Assembly: GCA_023440825.1 (NCBI GenBank)
Contig: JAEXRL010000001.1
Location: 121,204 to 185,203 of the forward strand
DNA length: 64,000 bases
Reading direction: 5' to 3'
Source: Pseudomonadota bacterium
Lineage (GTDB): Bacteria; Pseudomonadota; Gammaproteobacteria; Burkholderiales; Burkholderiaceae_B
Each line of letters opens with the position of its first letter. Within the stretch, counting starts at the first letter, position 1. This document shows, piece by piece, positions 8,474-16,881 of this stretch. The notes below the pieces were generated by a model. It saw only the letters and a list, made by a program, of their open reading frames with translations. It was not told where the DNA came from and did not search any database. The translations under genes were made by a program, and so were the position numbers.

Positions 8474-9145
8474 TTAACCTACAGGCAGCACCGGTTCGGC
8501 ACGTGGTATCACGCAGCACTCATGGATATGGTGCATGACAATATCCAGATCATCGGTAAGAATCAATAGGTCAACATCGCGTGGGCCGATTAATTCGCGA
8601 GTTTGGAGCTGGGCTCGTATCCATTCAATTAATCCTGACCAGAATTGAGTTCCTATCAGTACAATGGGTGCAGGAGGAATTTTTCGTGTTTGTACCAGTG
8701 TGAGTACTTCGAAGAGTTCATCCAGCGTACCAAAGCCACCCGGCAGTGCAATGTAGGCGGCACTGTGCATGAAAAACGTGGCTTTACGTGAGTAGAAGTA
8801 TTCAAATTGCAGGCTTTGTGTTTGATAGGGATTGTTGGTGGTTTCGTGGGGAAGGCGTATATTGAGGCCTATACTTTGTCCACCTGCGTTATAGGCGCCT
8901 TTGTTGGCGGCCTCCATCAGTCCTGGTCCGCCGCCTGCAATCAGAGTAAGGCCCGCTTCTGCCAATCGTCGTCCAACTTCCTGGGCGATTCCGTAATAGG
9001 GGTTATCGGGCTTAATGCGTGCACTACCAAAAACGCTAATCCCAGCCCCCATTTCTTTTAAGGTATCAGCCGCTGTCTGCAACTCTTCCATGATGGTAGG
9101 TATTTGCTCAGATGCGGTTAAACGAACTGCTTTATTGTTAGACAT
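8474..9145 (-). CDS. LOG family protein (TIGR00730, cytokinin-type phosphoribohydrolase)
   Basis: LOG-family enzymes hydrolyse nucleoside 5'-monophosphates (AMP or cytokinin nucleotides) to the free base and ribose 5-phosphate. The 223-residue protein has a Rossmann-like fold with the two diagnostic motifs GGGPGLMEA (71-79) and PGGFGTLDE (135-143), and the Arg120-Lys121 pair preceding the second motif. The N-terminal 30 residues match no motif. Its ATG (complement of 9143-9145) overlaps the polA ATG on the other strand by two bases, so the two genes share no untranslated intergenic DNA. An AAGG lies about 9 bases before the start. The physiological substrate in bacteria is usually unknown. 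Confidence 0.92.
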   Translation of the reverse strand: MSNNKAVRLTASEQIPTIMEELQTAADTLKEMGAGISVFGSARIKPDNPYYGIAQEVGRRLAEAGLTLIAGGGPGLMEAANKGAYNAGGQSIGLNIRLPHETTNNPYQTQSLQFEYFYSRKATFFMHSAAYIALPGGFGTLDELFEVLTLVQTRKIPPAPIVLIGTQFWSGLIEWIRAQLQTRELIGPRDVDLLILTDDLDIVMHHIHECCVIPRAEPVLPVG

Positions 9146-11861
9146 GAAAAAAACCTTGTTGCTTGTTGATGGTTCCAGCTACTTGTACAGAGCGTATCAT
9201 GCGATGCCCGATCTGCGAAATGCAGACGGTCAGCCTACTGGTGCCCTATATGGTGTTATATCCATGTTACGTCGTTTATTGCAGGATCACCATGCTGATT
9301 ACATGGTTTGCGTGTTCGACGCTAAAGGCAAGACGTTTCGCGATGAGCTATACGAGCAGTACAAAGCGCATCGCCCACCTATGCCCGACGATCTGGCGTC
9401 CCAGATCAAACCTTTACATCAAGCTGTGACGGCGATGGGCTGGACGCTGATTTGCGAGCCTGGGGTAGAGGCCGACGATATAATCGGTACCCTGTCTGAT
9501 GCAGCCAGTAAGCAACAGATACATACAATTATCTCCACGGGCGATAAGGACTTGGCGCAACTGGTCAATCCGCATGTTGAGCTTGTCAATACGATGAGCA
9601 ATGAGCGTCTTGATGTGCCCGGAGTGGTGAATAAGTATGGCGTACAGCCTGAGCAAATTATTGATTATCTGATGTTAATTGGAGATACTTCGGACAATAT
9701 CCCTGGTGTGCCTAAGGTAGGCCCCAAGACGGCAGCTAAGTGGCTGGCAGAGTATGGCAGCTTGAACCAGTTAATTGAGCAGGCCGATAAAATCAAAGGT
9801 GTTGCAGGGCAGAATCTGCGTGATTTTATTCCCACTTTCGATCTCACTCGCCAGTTGACCACCGTTAAGCTGGACTGTGTGGTTCCTGGCTTTGAGCGAG
9901 ATTTTTCTGTGTTCGCGGCGCGGCCTCAGGATAAGAAATGCCTGCAAGGTTTATATGAAACATACGGCTTCCGTACTTGGTTGCGCGAACTTACGGATGA
10001 CCCAGAACGGGTTCCTAGCGGCGATAGTCGGGTTGAGTCCCAGACCCCTTCAGCGCCCGCCGAGCTGGACTATCGCACCATTACCGAACAATCTGATCTG
10101 CTGGCTTTGATCGAGCAACTTAAAGGGGCTAAGCTTGTTGCTCTGGATACCGAAACCACTTCGCTGGACCCGTTTGAGGCTCAGTTAGTGGGCTTGTCCG
10201 TGGCGATGCAGGCTGGCCAGAGCTTTTATATTCCGGTGGGGCACGTGGCGCCTGATGATATAGAGCAGCTAGATAAGCAAAGTGTTTTGGAGGCCTTGCG
10301 TCCATGGCTAGAAGATGAAGGGGCTGCCAAAGTTTTGCATAATGCCAAGTACGATGCGCATGTTTTTTTGAACGAGGCAATACGTTTGGCCGGTATCCGC
10401 GAGGACACCATGCTACAGGCTTACGTGCTGCAGTCGCACAAGCGTGTCAATATGGAAGAGCTAGCCCAACAGTGGTTGGGATTGAAAGGGACTTCTTACG
10501 AAGATATTTGTGGCAAAGGAGCCAAGCAGATCGGGTTTGAGCAACTGGATGTCGCCACTGCGGCGCATTACGCTTGTGAAGATGCCGACTTTACCTTGCG
10601 CTTACATCAGTGTTTGAGGCTTAAGGTGGCCGAGGACAAGGGCCTGGAGAGCATTTATCAACTCGAAGTGCAGGTGTCTAGCAGCCTGACGATTATCGAG
10701 CGTAACGGTGTAAAGGTGGATGCTAAGGCCTTAGCATCACAGAGCCATGAGCTGGGTCAGAAAATGCTTGAACTGGAAAAGAAAGCCTACGAGCTGGCCG
10801 AGCAGCCTTTCAATATGAACTCACCCAAACAGGTTGGTGAAATTCTCTTTGTGAAGCAAGGCATACCGGTGGTACGTAAAACCGCCAGCGGAGCACCTTC
10901 AACCGATGAAGAAGTATTGAGCAAGCTGGCGCAAGATTATCCACTGCCAAAATTATTGCTGGAATACCGGGGTTTAAGCAAACTGAAGTCCACGTACACG
11001 GATAAATTGCCCACCATGATACGAGCGGACACGGGACGGGTGCATACGCGTTACTCACAGGCCTCTGTGATCACAGGGCGTTTGGCCTCTTCTGATCCGA
11101 ATTTGCAAAATATTCCTGTGCGTACAGCCGAAGGGCGGCGCGTGCGTAGCGCCTTTGTATCCGAGCTAGGCTACGTGGTGTCCGCCGACTATTCGCAAAT
11201 TGAGTTGCGTGTCATGGCTCATGTGTCGGGCGATAAAAATCTGCAACAAGTGTTCGAGCAAGGCGGTGATGTACACACCTCGACGGCTGCTGAAGTGTTT
11301 TCAGTGGACTTGGAGCAGGTGAGCGCTGAGCAGCGTCGTGCGGCCAAGGCGATTAACTTTGGTCTGATTTATGGCATGGGAGAGTTTGGTCTAGCGAATA
11401 ACCTGGGTATTACCCGTGATGCGGCCAGAGCCTATATTGATCGTTACTTTACGCGTTACCCCGGTGTGGCCGATTACATGAGCCGAATTAAGGTGCAGGC
11501 ACACGAGCAAGGGTATGTGGAAACAGTATTTGGTCGGCGTCTATGGTTGCCCGAGATCAAAGGCGCTAAGGGGCCACGAGTGGCGGCAGCAGAGCGGGCC
11601 GCGATTAACGCGCCCATGCAAGGCACAGCAGCCGACCTGATTAAAAAAGCCATGGTGGCAGTACAGGATTGGTTAGAGCAGCAACAGTTGCGCACACTGA
11701 TGGTGATGCAGGTACACGATGAGCTGGTTTTTGATGTCCCGGCCGAAGAGCTGGAGCTATTGAAACAGCATTTGCCTGATTTAATGTGTCAGGTGGCCAA
11801 GCTGGATGTTCCGCTGCTGGCGGAGTTGGGCGTAGGCGATAATTGGGAACAAGCCCATTAG
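9144..11861 (+). CDS. polA: DNA polymerase I
   Basis: Pol I fills repair gaps and removes Okazaki primers. The 905-residue protein has all three domains: 5'-nuclease (1-300, starting LLLVDGSSYLYRAYHAMP), 3'-5' exonuclease (about 315-500) with Asp335 and Glu337 in DTET and the downstream acidic residues kept, so proofreading should be active, and the polymerase (about 520-905) with motif A DYSQIELR (Asp682), motif B RRAAKAINFGLIYG and motif C HDE (858-860). The frame stays open upstream to 9015, but those 43 residues are antisense to the LOG gene and do not resemble PolA. ATG 9144 gives the usual MKKTLLLVDGSS start. No SD is visible. The 3' end is convergent with the next gene, 10 bp apart. 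Confidence 0.97.
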   Translation: MKKTLLLVDGSSYLYRAYHAMPDLRNADGQPTGALYGVISMLRRLLQDHHADYMVCVFDAKGKTFRDELYEQYKAHRPPMPDDLASQIKPLHQAVTAMGWTLICEPGVEADDIIGTLSDAASKQQIHTIISTGDKDLAQLVNPHVELVNTMSNERLDVPGVVNKYGVQPEQIIDYLMLIGDTSDNIPGVPKVGPKTAAKWLAEYGSLNQLIEQADKIKGVAGQNLRDFIPTFDLTRQLTTVKLDCVVPGFERDFSVFAARPQDKKCLQGLYETYGFRTWLRELTDDPERVPSGDSRVESQTPSAPAELDYRTITEQSDLLALIEQLKGAKLVALDTETTSLDPFEAQLVGLSVAMQAGQSFYIPVGHVAPDDIEQLDKQSVLEALRPWLEDEGAAKVLHNAKYDAHVFLNEAIRLAGIREDTMLQAYVLQSHKRVNMEELAQQWLGLKGTSYEDICGKGAKQIGFEQLDVATAAHYACEDADFTLRLHQCLRLKVAEDKGLESIYQLEVQVSSSLTIIERNGVKVDAKALASQSHELGQKMLELEKKAYELAEQPFNMNSPKQVGEILFVKQGIPVVRKTASGAPSTDEEVLSKLAQDYPLPKLLLEYRGLSKLKSTYTDKLPTMIRADTGRVHTRYSQASVITGRLASSDPNLQNIPVRTAEGRRVRSAFVSELGYVVSADYSQIELRVMAHVSGDKNLQQVFEQGGDVHTSTAAEVFSVDLEQVSAEQRRAAKAINFGLIYGMGEFGLANNLGITRDAARAYIDRYFTRYPGVADYMSRIKVQAHEQGYVETVFGRRLWLPEIKGAKGPRVAAAERAAINAPMQGTAADLIKKAMVAVQDWLEQQQLRTLMVMQVHDELVFDVPAEELELLKQHLPDLMCQVAKLDVPLLAELGVGDNWEQAH

Positions 11862-11871
11862 GCGAATTTGC

Positions 11872-13554
11872 TTATGGGTTAATGTCTTCGGGGTTACGGA
11901 CTCGGTTGGCCAGCAATTCGCCATGTCTGGCCAAAATGGGGTAGGCGACTGCACTGACCAGATACGAGTTGATGGCCCCGAGGTCGCGTATGATTTCCAG
12001 ATACAGGGAATTTATGTCTGCTGACTGGATATGCCCCGCCTTGATATTGTCTAGGTGACGTTGTGCCACGCTCTGCTCAAGTTCACGAAAGTAGTCTTTT
12101 TCGAAAGCAAGATAACGTGCGGTCTTGACATCCTCAGCCACAAACAAGGCTGCCGCCTGACGCTGATTGCGTGTGAGTCTATCCAATACCTTTTGTAGCT
12201 CTTGCTGTTGTAGCTCGCTTAACGGGGAGGCCAGCTTGCGCAAATTGTTCATGTGCGCCGATAAGCTGGTCACACTGACGCTGGCCGCATGGGTAATGTT
12301 CGAAGCAAAGTTAAGGATTTCATTCAGTCTGCGCGTGTCGTCTTTGTTGAGGTTTTCTTGATCTAGTTTGGCTAGGTAGGTGGTGATGGACATATCCAGC
12401 CTATTGGCTGCATTTAAGATGTAGCGCATATGGCTCATGCTTTGATTGTGCGTGCTTAACAGGCTGGTACGAGCCATGCTTAAGATATTTTGTAGCATGT
12501 CGGCCAGTCGTAGTGCCTCGCGGGCGGCATTGCCTAACGCTACTGGGGGTACCTCGTGGGCGGATTCATCCAGATAAGCGGGCTTGGCGGGATCCTCAGG
12601 GTCAGCGCGCTTAGGAAAATACTTGTTCAGTAGGCGGGCATAGGGTTTGAGCAAGGGGAAAAAGGCGCAGGCTACGAGTACGTTAAAAAGAGTGTGAAAG
12701 TTGGCCACTGCACGCGCAGGGTCAGGGGTGATCCAGGTCATTAGGCTAGGAATCCAGGGCAACAAAGCGATGCCAGCGACGCAGCCGGCTAAACGCGTGC
12801 CAAAGTTGCCCACAGGTAAACGTTTGGCGGCCGGATCGTTACCGCGTACGCCTTCAAGAATCGGGTTTACGGCAGTACCAAGGTTGGCGCCTAGTACCAA
12901 GGCATAAGTAAGTTCGGGAGCAATAATTGCCTGGCTGGCCAGCGACATGATGAGTACGACGATCGCCACACTGGAATGGGCTGCCCAAGTTAGCACCGCT
13001 GCTAATACCAGACCAAGGAGCGGAGCATCGGCCAGCGCATCCAAGACAATTGTGAATAGCGGAGCATGATCCAGAGGCTCAAACAAGGACACCAGCTCGT
13101 TCAGAGCGAGCAGTAATAAGCCCAGACCTATGGCTACCCTGCCCAGATCCCGTTTGCGTCCGGCTTGTTGGGATTGGAACATCCATACGCCCAACAGGAT
13201 TAGGGCGGGAGCAAAAGCGGTGAAATGAAAGGACAGCAACTGCACGATCAGTGTAGTGCCGACATTCGCCCCCAGCATGGCGGCAAGTGCTGGCACCAGC
13301 GCCAGTAAACCACCTGCAGCAAAGCTGGTAATCATCAGTCCAGTGGCAGTACTGCTTTGTACCGCAGAGGTAATGGCTGCGCCGGTGATAAAAGCTTTGC
13401 TTGGTTTATCCAGAGCTCGTCCGAGCCAGGCGCCTAACTGGGCGCCAAAGGCTCGTTGCACCCCGGTCTGGACCATGTGTACGCCCCAGATCAGCAGGGC
13501 GATGTAACCGCCGAAATTGAGCAGGACAAAAATCTCTTTCATGCTCGCAATCAT
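11872..13554 (-). CDS. Na/Pi cotransporter family protein with PhoU-like C-terminus
   Basis: A 560-residue inner-membrane protein of the NptA/YjbB type, expected to couple sodium to inorganic phosphate movement, often export. The N-terminal half holds two inverted Na/Pi repeats, each with the Gln-Ser-Ser-type motif: AVQSSTATGLMI near 65 and a second AHSSVAIVVLI near 190. The C-terminal 220 residues (about 340-540) are helical and PhoU-like (LRLADMLQNILSMA and following). The start may be Met1 or Met5 (MKEIFVLLNFGGY); neither has a strong SD. It lies downstream of htpX on the same strand; a plus-strand terminator-like hairpin sits between them. Family is clear, substrate is inferred. Confidence 0.88.
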   Translation of the reverse strand: MIASMKEIFVLLNFGGYIALLIWGVHMVQTGVQRAFGAQLGAWLGRALDKPSKAFITGAAITSAVQSSTATGLMITSFAAGGLLALVPALAAMLGANVGTTLIVQLLSFHFTAFAPALILLGVWMFQSQQAGRKRDLGRVAIGLGLLLLALNELVSLFEPLDHAPLFTIVLDALADAPLLGLVLAAVLTWAAHSSVAIVVLIMSLASQAIIAPELTYALVLGANLGTAVNPILEGVRGNDPAAKRLPVGNFGTRLAGCVAGIALLPWIPSLMTWITPDPARAVANFHTLFNVLVACAFFPLLKPYARLLNKYFPKRADPEDPAKPAYLDESAHEVPPVALGNAAREALRLADMLQNILSMARTSLLSTHNQSMSHMRYILNAANRLDMSITTYLAKLDQENLNKDDTRRLNEILNFASNITHAASVSVTSLSAHMNNLRKLASPLSELQQQELQKVLDRLTRNQRQAAALFVAEDVKTARYLAFEKDYFRELEQSVAQRHLDNIKAGHIQSADINSLYLEIIRDLGAINSYLVSAVAYPILARHGELLANRVRNPEDINP

Positions 13555-13565
13555 AGCGTAGAGTC

Positions 13566-13597
13566 AGTGCAGGCAGCATAGCTGCGCTGCACTTTTT
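13566..13597 (+). terminator. terminator-like hairpin oriented against the flanking genes
   Basis: AGTGCAG-GCAGC, loop ATA, GCTGC-G-CTGCACT followed by T5: a near-perfect 12-bp stem. The T tract lies on the plus strand, yet both neighbours (htpX and the Na/Pi gene) run on the minus strand. It would stop plus-strand antisense transcription heading into htpX. On the minus strand it has no T tract. Confidence 0.6.
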
Positions 13598-13602
13598 ATT
13601 CA

Positions 13603-14475
13603 TTATCGGCTTTGTAGTGCTGCGATACGCGCCTGAATTGGGGGGTGCGATGCAAACATGGCACTGATAGAGCGGCCTCCGGAAATACCGGCTGCTTCAA
13701 AGTTTTTAGGCAAATCACCCGCTTGTAATCCACCCAGACGTGCCAGAGCGTTAATCATGGGCTGACGTGCGCCGAGCAGTTGGGCAGATCCTGCATCGGC
13801 ACGATATTCGCGCTGACGAGAGAACCAGGCGACGATGATCGAGGCCAGCACCCCAAAGATGATCTCACAGATAAAGACGGCTGCATAATAGCCCATGCCA
13901 AAGCCGCGCTCATTACGCAGCAGCACGCGGTCTACAAAGTAACCCACCACGCGAGCCAAGAAAATAACAAAGGTGTTCACCACGCCTTGAATTAAGGTGA
14001 GTGTGACCATATCGCCATTGGCTATGTGAGCCACTTCGTGTCCTAGTACAGCGGTGACTTCTTCTTCTGTCATGCTGTGCAACAAACCGGTGGAAACAGC
14101 GACCAGAGCGTCGTTTTTGAATGCTCCCGTGGCAAAGGCATTGGGATCGCCTTCATAAATGGCCACTTCTGGTCGACCTATGCCGGCGCGATCGGCCAGT
14201 TGATGTACGGTTTCAACCAGCCAGGCCTCGCGTGAGCCGCCCGGGTTTTGCGGGTCAATGACATGGGCATTTACACTTTGCTTAGCCATCCATTTGCTCA
14301 TGAGTAATGAGATAAAAGACCCGGTAAAGCCGATTAAGCCGCTAAAAATTAAGAGCTGCGTGAGGTCCAGGCCTTGGGCGGTCAGAAATCGTCCTACGCC
14401 CAAGATATTCATGGAGGCACTTAGGACGAGCATGACGGCAAGGTTGGTGATCAAAAATAATACAATGCGCTTCAT
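13603..14475 (-). CDS. htpX: membrane protease HtpX
   Basis: HtpX is a zinc metalloprotease of the inner membrane that degrades misfolded membrane proteins alongside FtsH. The 290-residue protein has two N-terminal membrane segments (about 4-26 and 38-60), the zinc site HEVAH at 146-150 within the motif LGHEVAHIANGD, two further hydrophobic segments (about 155-215) and the downstream Glu region (QREYRADAGSAQLLG). The ATG at 14475 is preceded by AGGA at 8-bp spacing, so it is preferred to an in-frame ATG six codons upstream. The 209-bp gap to the divergent EamA gene contains no obvious sigma32 promoter that I could assign. Confidence 0.96.
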   Translation of the reverse strand: MKRIVLFLITNLAVMLVLSASMNILGVGRFLTAQGLDLTQLLIFSGLIGFTGSFISLLMSKWMAKQSVNAHVIDPQNPGGSREAWLVETVHQLADRAGIGRPEVAIYEGDPNAFATGAFKNDALVAVSTGLLHSMTEEEVTAVLGHEVAHIANGDMVTLTLIQGVVNTFVIFLARVVGYFVDRVLLRNERGFGMGYYAAVFICEIIFGVLASIIVAWFSRQREYRADAGSAQLLGARQPMINALARLGGLQAGDLPKNFEAAGISGGRSISAMFASHPPIQARIAALQSR

Positions 14476-14684
14476 GAGAAATTTTCCTGGCAAGGTAAAT
14501 GGAATAAGACTGTTTGTCAGGCAATTGATTCCCGCAAGGAACCGTTAGTGTGTTGTGGAAACAGTAAATTGTACGCAAGAAGGGGTACTGCTTGTGTTTT
14601 CAAGTGGGGGCACCCCGTATTTTTGCAAGCAAAAGAGTATAGTAATAACTTTATTCAACCAATAACTGTTTTTTGGTCTTAGAC

Positions 14685-15590
14685 ATGCAGTCACTTTGGA
14701 TGTTGCTAGCCAGCATCATGTTCGCGCTAATGGGCGCTTGCGTAAAGATATCCACTGAATTGGGGGCAAGCTTACCCCAGATCGTGCTGTTTCGTGGTCT
14801 GCCCTCGGTGTTGTTAATCGCTGTGTGGGCACAGCTTAATTCTCGCACCTTAAGGCCTCAAAGCTGGAAGCTTCATGTGCGCCGCAATATTTCCGGTGTG
14901 ACCTCAATGTGGCTGGGCTTTTTGGCGCTGTCTACATTGCCTTTGTCTACTGCCGTGAGCATCAACTATACGGCGCCGTTATTTATTGCGACCTGGTTAT
15001 TGTTTTGGGGGGGCTCGCAGCGTGACCCGGTTCGCGTGCTGGCTGTCTTGTTTGGTTTTTTAGGGGTGTTGGCCGTTTTACGGCCCAGTATTAGTGAAGA
15101 GCAACTGGTGTATGCCCTGCTAGGTTTGTTGGGTGGTGCCACGTCTGCTTTCGCCATGATGCAAATACGCGCTTTGGGTCGTAGCGGAGAGCCAGAGTGG
15201 CGTACGGTATTCTTGTTTTCTATTTTTGTTTGCTTTAGCAGCTTACTCGGGTTGGGCGTACAAGGCTGGACAAGCTTGTCCTATTCAGCGTGGGCCGCCA
15301 TTATTGGGGTAGGCTTAGCAGGCTTGGTGGGGCAGTTGGCGATGACCCGTGCATTTGGTCTGGGTTCCGCTTTGTTGACGGCAGCCTTGCAATACACCAC
15401 TATCATCTTTGCTGCCTTGTTAGGCATTGCATTTTGGGGTGACCTGCCAGATGTTATTGCATGGGCTGGCATGGGCTTGATTATTGTATCGGGCTTGCTG
15501 TCGGTATGGCGCACCTTCCACGAAGATCGAATTATGCGTGGACAAGCCAGTCAGCCTGAGACACCAAAAACAGAGAGGGATCATGTTTAA
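14685..15590 (+). CDS. DMT-superfamily transporter with two EamA domains
   Basis: A 301-residue polytopic membrane protein of about ten helices made of two EamA repeats (about 5-135 and 145-285), the drug/metabolite transporter fold. Motifs: MFALMGACVKISTELG in helix 1, the TLPLSTAVSINYTAPLF stretch near 90 and its counterpart LTAALQYTTIIFAALLGIAFWGD near 230. Such proteins usually export amino acids, nucleosides or other metabolites; substrate cannot be read from sequence. ATG 14685 starts directly at the first membrane helix; a TTG four codons upstream is also in frame. No clear SD. The last codons overlap the sulfurtransferase start, so the two are co-transcribed. Confidence 0.87.
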   Translation: MQSLWMLLASIMFALMGACVKISTELGASLPQIVLFRGLPSVLLIAVWAQLNSRTLRPQSWKLHVRRNISGVTSMWLGFLALSTLPLSTAVSINYTAPLFIATWLLFWGGSQRDPVRVLAVLFGFLGVLAVLRPSISEEQLVYALLGLLGGATSAFAMMQIRALGRSGEPEWRTVFLFSIFVCFSSLLGLGVQGWTSLSYSAWAAIIGVGLAGLVGQLAMTRAFGLGSALLTAALQYTTIIFAALLGIAFWGDLPDVIAWAGMGLIIVSGLLSVWRTFHEDRIMRGQASQPETPKTERDHV

Positions 15591-16446
15591 TTATTTGATT
15601 ACGCCAGAACAGCTCAAGGAACAACTAAACTTGCCTGGAGTGCTGGTTTTTGATGTGCGTCACGACTTGCAAAACCATCAGGCCGGCAAGCAGGCGTATC
15701 AGGCAGGGCATATTCCTGGTGCTTTATTCCTTGATCACGAGACACAACTGGCTGCCGAGAAAACGGGTAAGAATGGACGTCATCCTTTACCAGATCGAGC
15801 TGATTTCGCAGCGCTGATGCGTTTGCAGGGCTTAAGCTCGCGCACACAAGTTGTTGTTTACGATAGTAGCAATGGTTTATTCGCTTGCCATCTGTGGTGG
15901 ATGCTGCGCTGGTTAGGTCATAGTAAAGTGGCGGTGCTAGACGGTGGCTGGCAGGCCTGGTTAGCCATGGGAGGCGAACAAGAGGCAGGTGCCCGCCAAG
16001 CCACTCTGACCGAAGCTCAGGCCTTGCAAAGCTTGCGTATGGCGGATCTGCCTGCCATGCCCGTTCATACCGTGGATCAGGTATTGGCTGATCTGGGTAC
16101 GTCCGATAGCGTTGTGCTGGATGCGCGTGCGCCGGAACGTTACCGTGGCGAGCTCGAGCCTATGGATCCGGTGGCAGGGCATATTCCCGGTGCAATCAAT
16201 CGTAGCCATGTGTTAAATCTGGAGAGCGATGGACGCTTTAAGTCTGCCGATCAGTTGCGGCAGGAGTTTTTGGCGCTATTGGGCCCAATGCGTCCCGAGC
16301 AACTGGTGCATCAGTGTGGCTCTGGAATCACAGCCTGTCATAATTTATTCGCCATGGAAATGGCAGGGCTGCCCGGTTCTAGTGTATATCCGGGTTCTTG
16401 GAGCGAGTGGGTCGCTGACCCTTCTAGGCCCGTAGAGCTAGGCTAG
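15583..16446 (+). CDS. two-domain sulfurtransferase (rhodanese / 3-mercaptopyruvate type)
   Basis: A 288-residue enzyme with tandem rhodanese domains: an inactive N-terminal one (about 5-125, VFDVRHDL... AGHIPGALFLDHE) and a catalytic C-terminal one (about 165-285, VLDARAPERYRGELEPMDPVAGHIPGA). The active-site loop is CGSGIT with Cys245. CGSG[VI]T resembles the 3-mercaptopyruvate sulfurtransferase loop more than the CRKGVT of thiosulfate rhodanese, so MST (SseA-like) activity is the better guess. AGAGGGA at 8-bp spacing sets the ATG, which overlaps the end of the upstream transporter gene by eight bases. An intrinsic terminator follows. Confidence 0.9.
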   Translation: MFNYLITPEQLKEQLNLPGVLVFDVRHDLQNHQAGKQAYQAGHIPGALFLDHETQLAAEKTGKNGRHPLPDRADFAALMRLQGLSSRTQVVVYDSSNGLFACHLWWMLRWLGHSKVAVLDGGWQAWLAMGGEQEAGARQATLTEAQALQSLRMADLPAMPVHTVDQVLADLGTSDSVVLDARAPERYRGELEPMDPVAGHIPGAINRSHVLNLESDGRFKSADQLRQEFLALLGPMRPEQLVHQCGSGITACHNLFAMEMAGLPGSSVYPGSWSEWVADPSRPVELG

Positions 16447-16469
16447 CAAGGTTCTTGGCATGCACTATG

Positions 16470-16494
16470 AAAACGCCGCTTAGCGGCGTTTTTT
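16470..16494 (+). terminator. intrinsic terminator after the sulfurtransferase gene
   Basis: AAAACGCCGC, loop TTA, GCGGCGTTTTTT: a perfect 10-bp stem with a six-T tail, ending the EamA-sulfurtransferase transcript. Confidence 0.9.
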
Positions 16495-16623
16495 ACGGCC
16501 ATTGAATGATTTGGTAAAGAAGAAATTGATGGATTTAATAGTAAGTGCGCTGCATTCCCGTACAATTCGGTCTAATTGCACCGTTGCTAACGCAGCGCGC
16601 ACGTAATAGTTGAGAACATATTC

Positions 16624-16878
16624 ATGCTTGAAAGTCAAAATACAGAACAGGGTTCAGAGCAAACTGATTTCGAATCAGCTCTGGCAGAACTAGAGGCTTT
16701 GGTGGCCAAAATGGAAAGTGGTAATTTGCCACTGGAAGAGTCTATCAAGGCCTATGAGCGTGGTGTGGTACTGGCTAAATTATGCCAAAAGCGACTAGAC
16801 CAAGCCGAAGAGCAGGTAAGAGTATTGCAGGATAATTTGTTGCGACCTTTATCCGGGTCTGAGGCAGACGGAGAATAG
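16624..16878 (+). CDS. xseB: exodeoxyribonuclease VII small subunit
   Basis: XseB is the small regulatory subunit of exonuclease VII, which degrades single-stranded DNA. The 84-residue protein has the family core FESALAELEALVAKMESG and LPLEESIKAYERGVVLAKLC, followed by a short helix with QAEEQVRVL. It opens the xseB-ispA-(dxs) group, the order conserved in many proteobacteria; three bases separate its TAG from the ispA ATG. The 129 bases upstream, after the terminator, hold the presumed promoter, but I cannot assign a convincing -35/-10 pair there. Confidence 0.95.
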   Translation: MLESQNTEQGSEQTDFESALAELEALVAKMESGNLPLEESIKAYERGVVLAKLCQKRLDQAEEQVRVLQDNLLRPLSGSEADGE

Positions 16879-16881
16879 TTG

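Noticed and set aside
9015..9143. 43-codon N-terminal extension of PolA
   Set aside because: It is antisense to the LOG gene, and family N-termini start at MKKTLLLVDGSS.
14600..14625. GGGG...CCCC with T5 upstream of the EamA gene
   Set aside because: Stem of three to four pairs with a loop too short to be a credible terminator.
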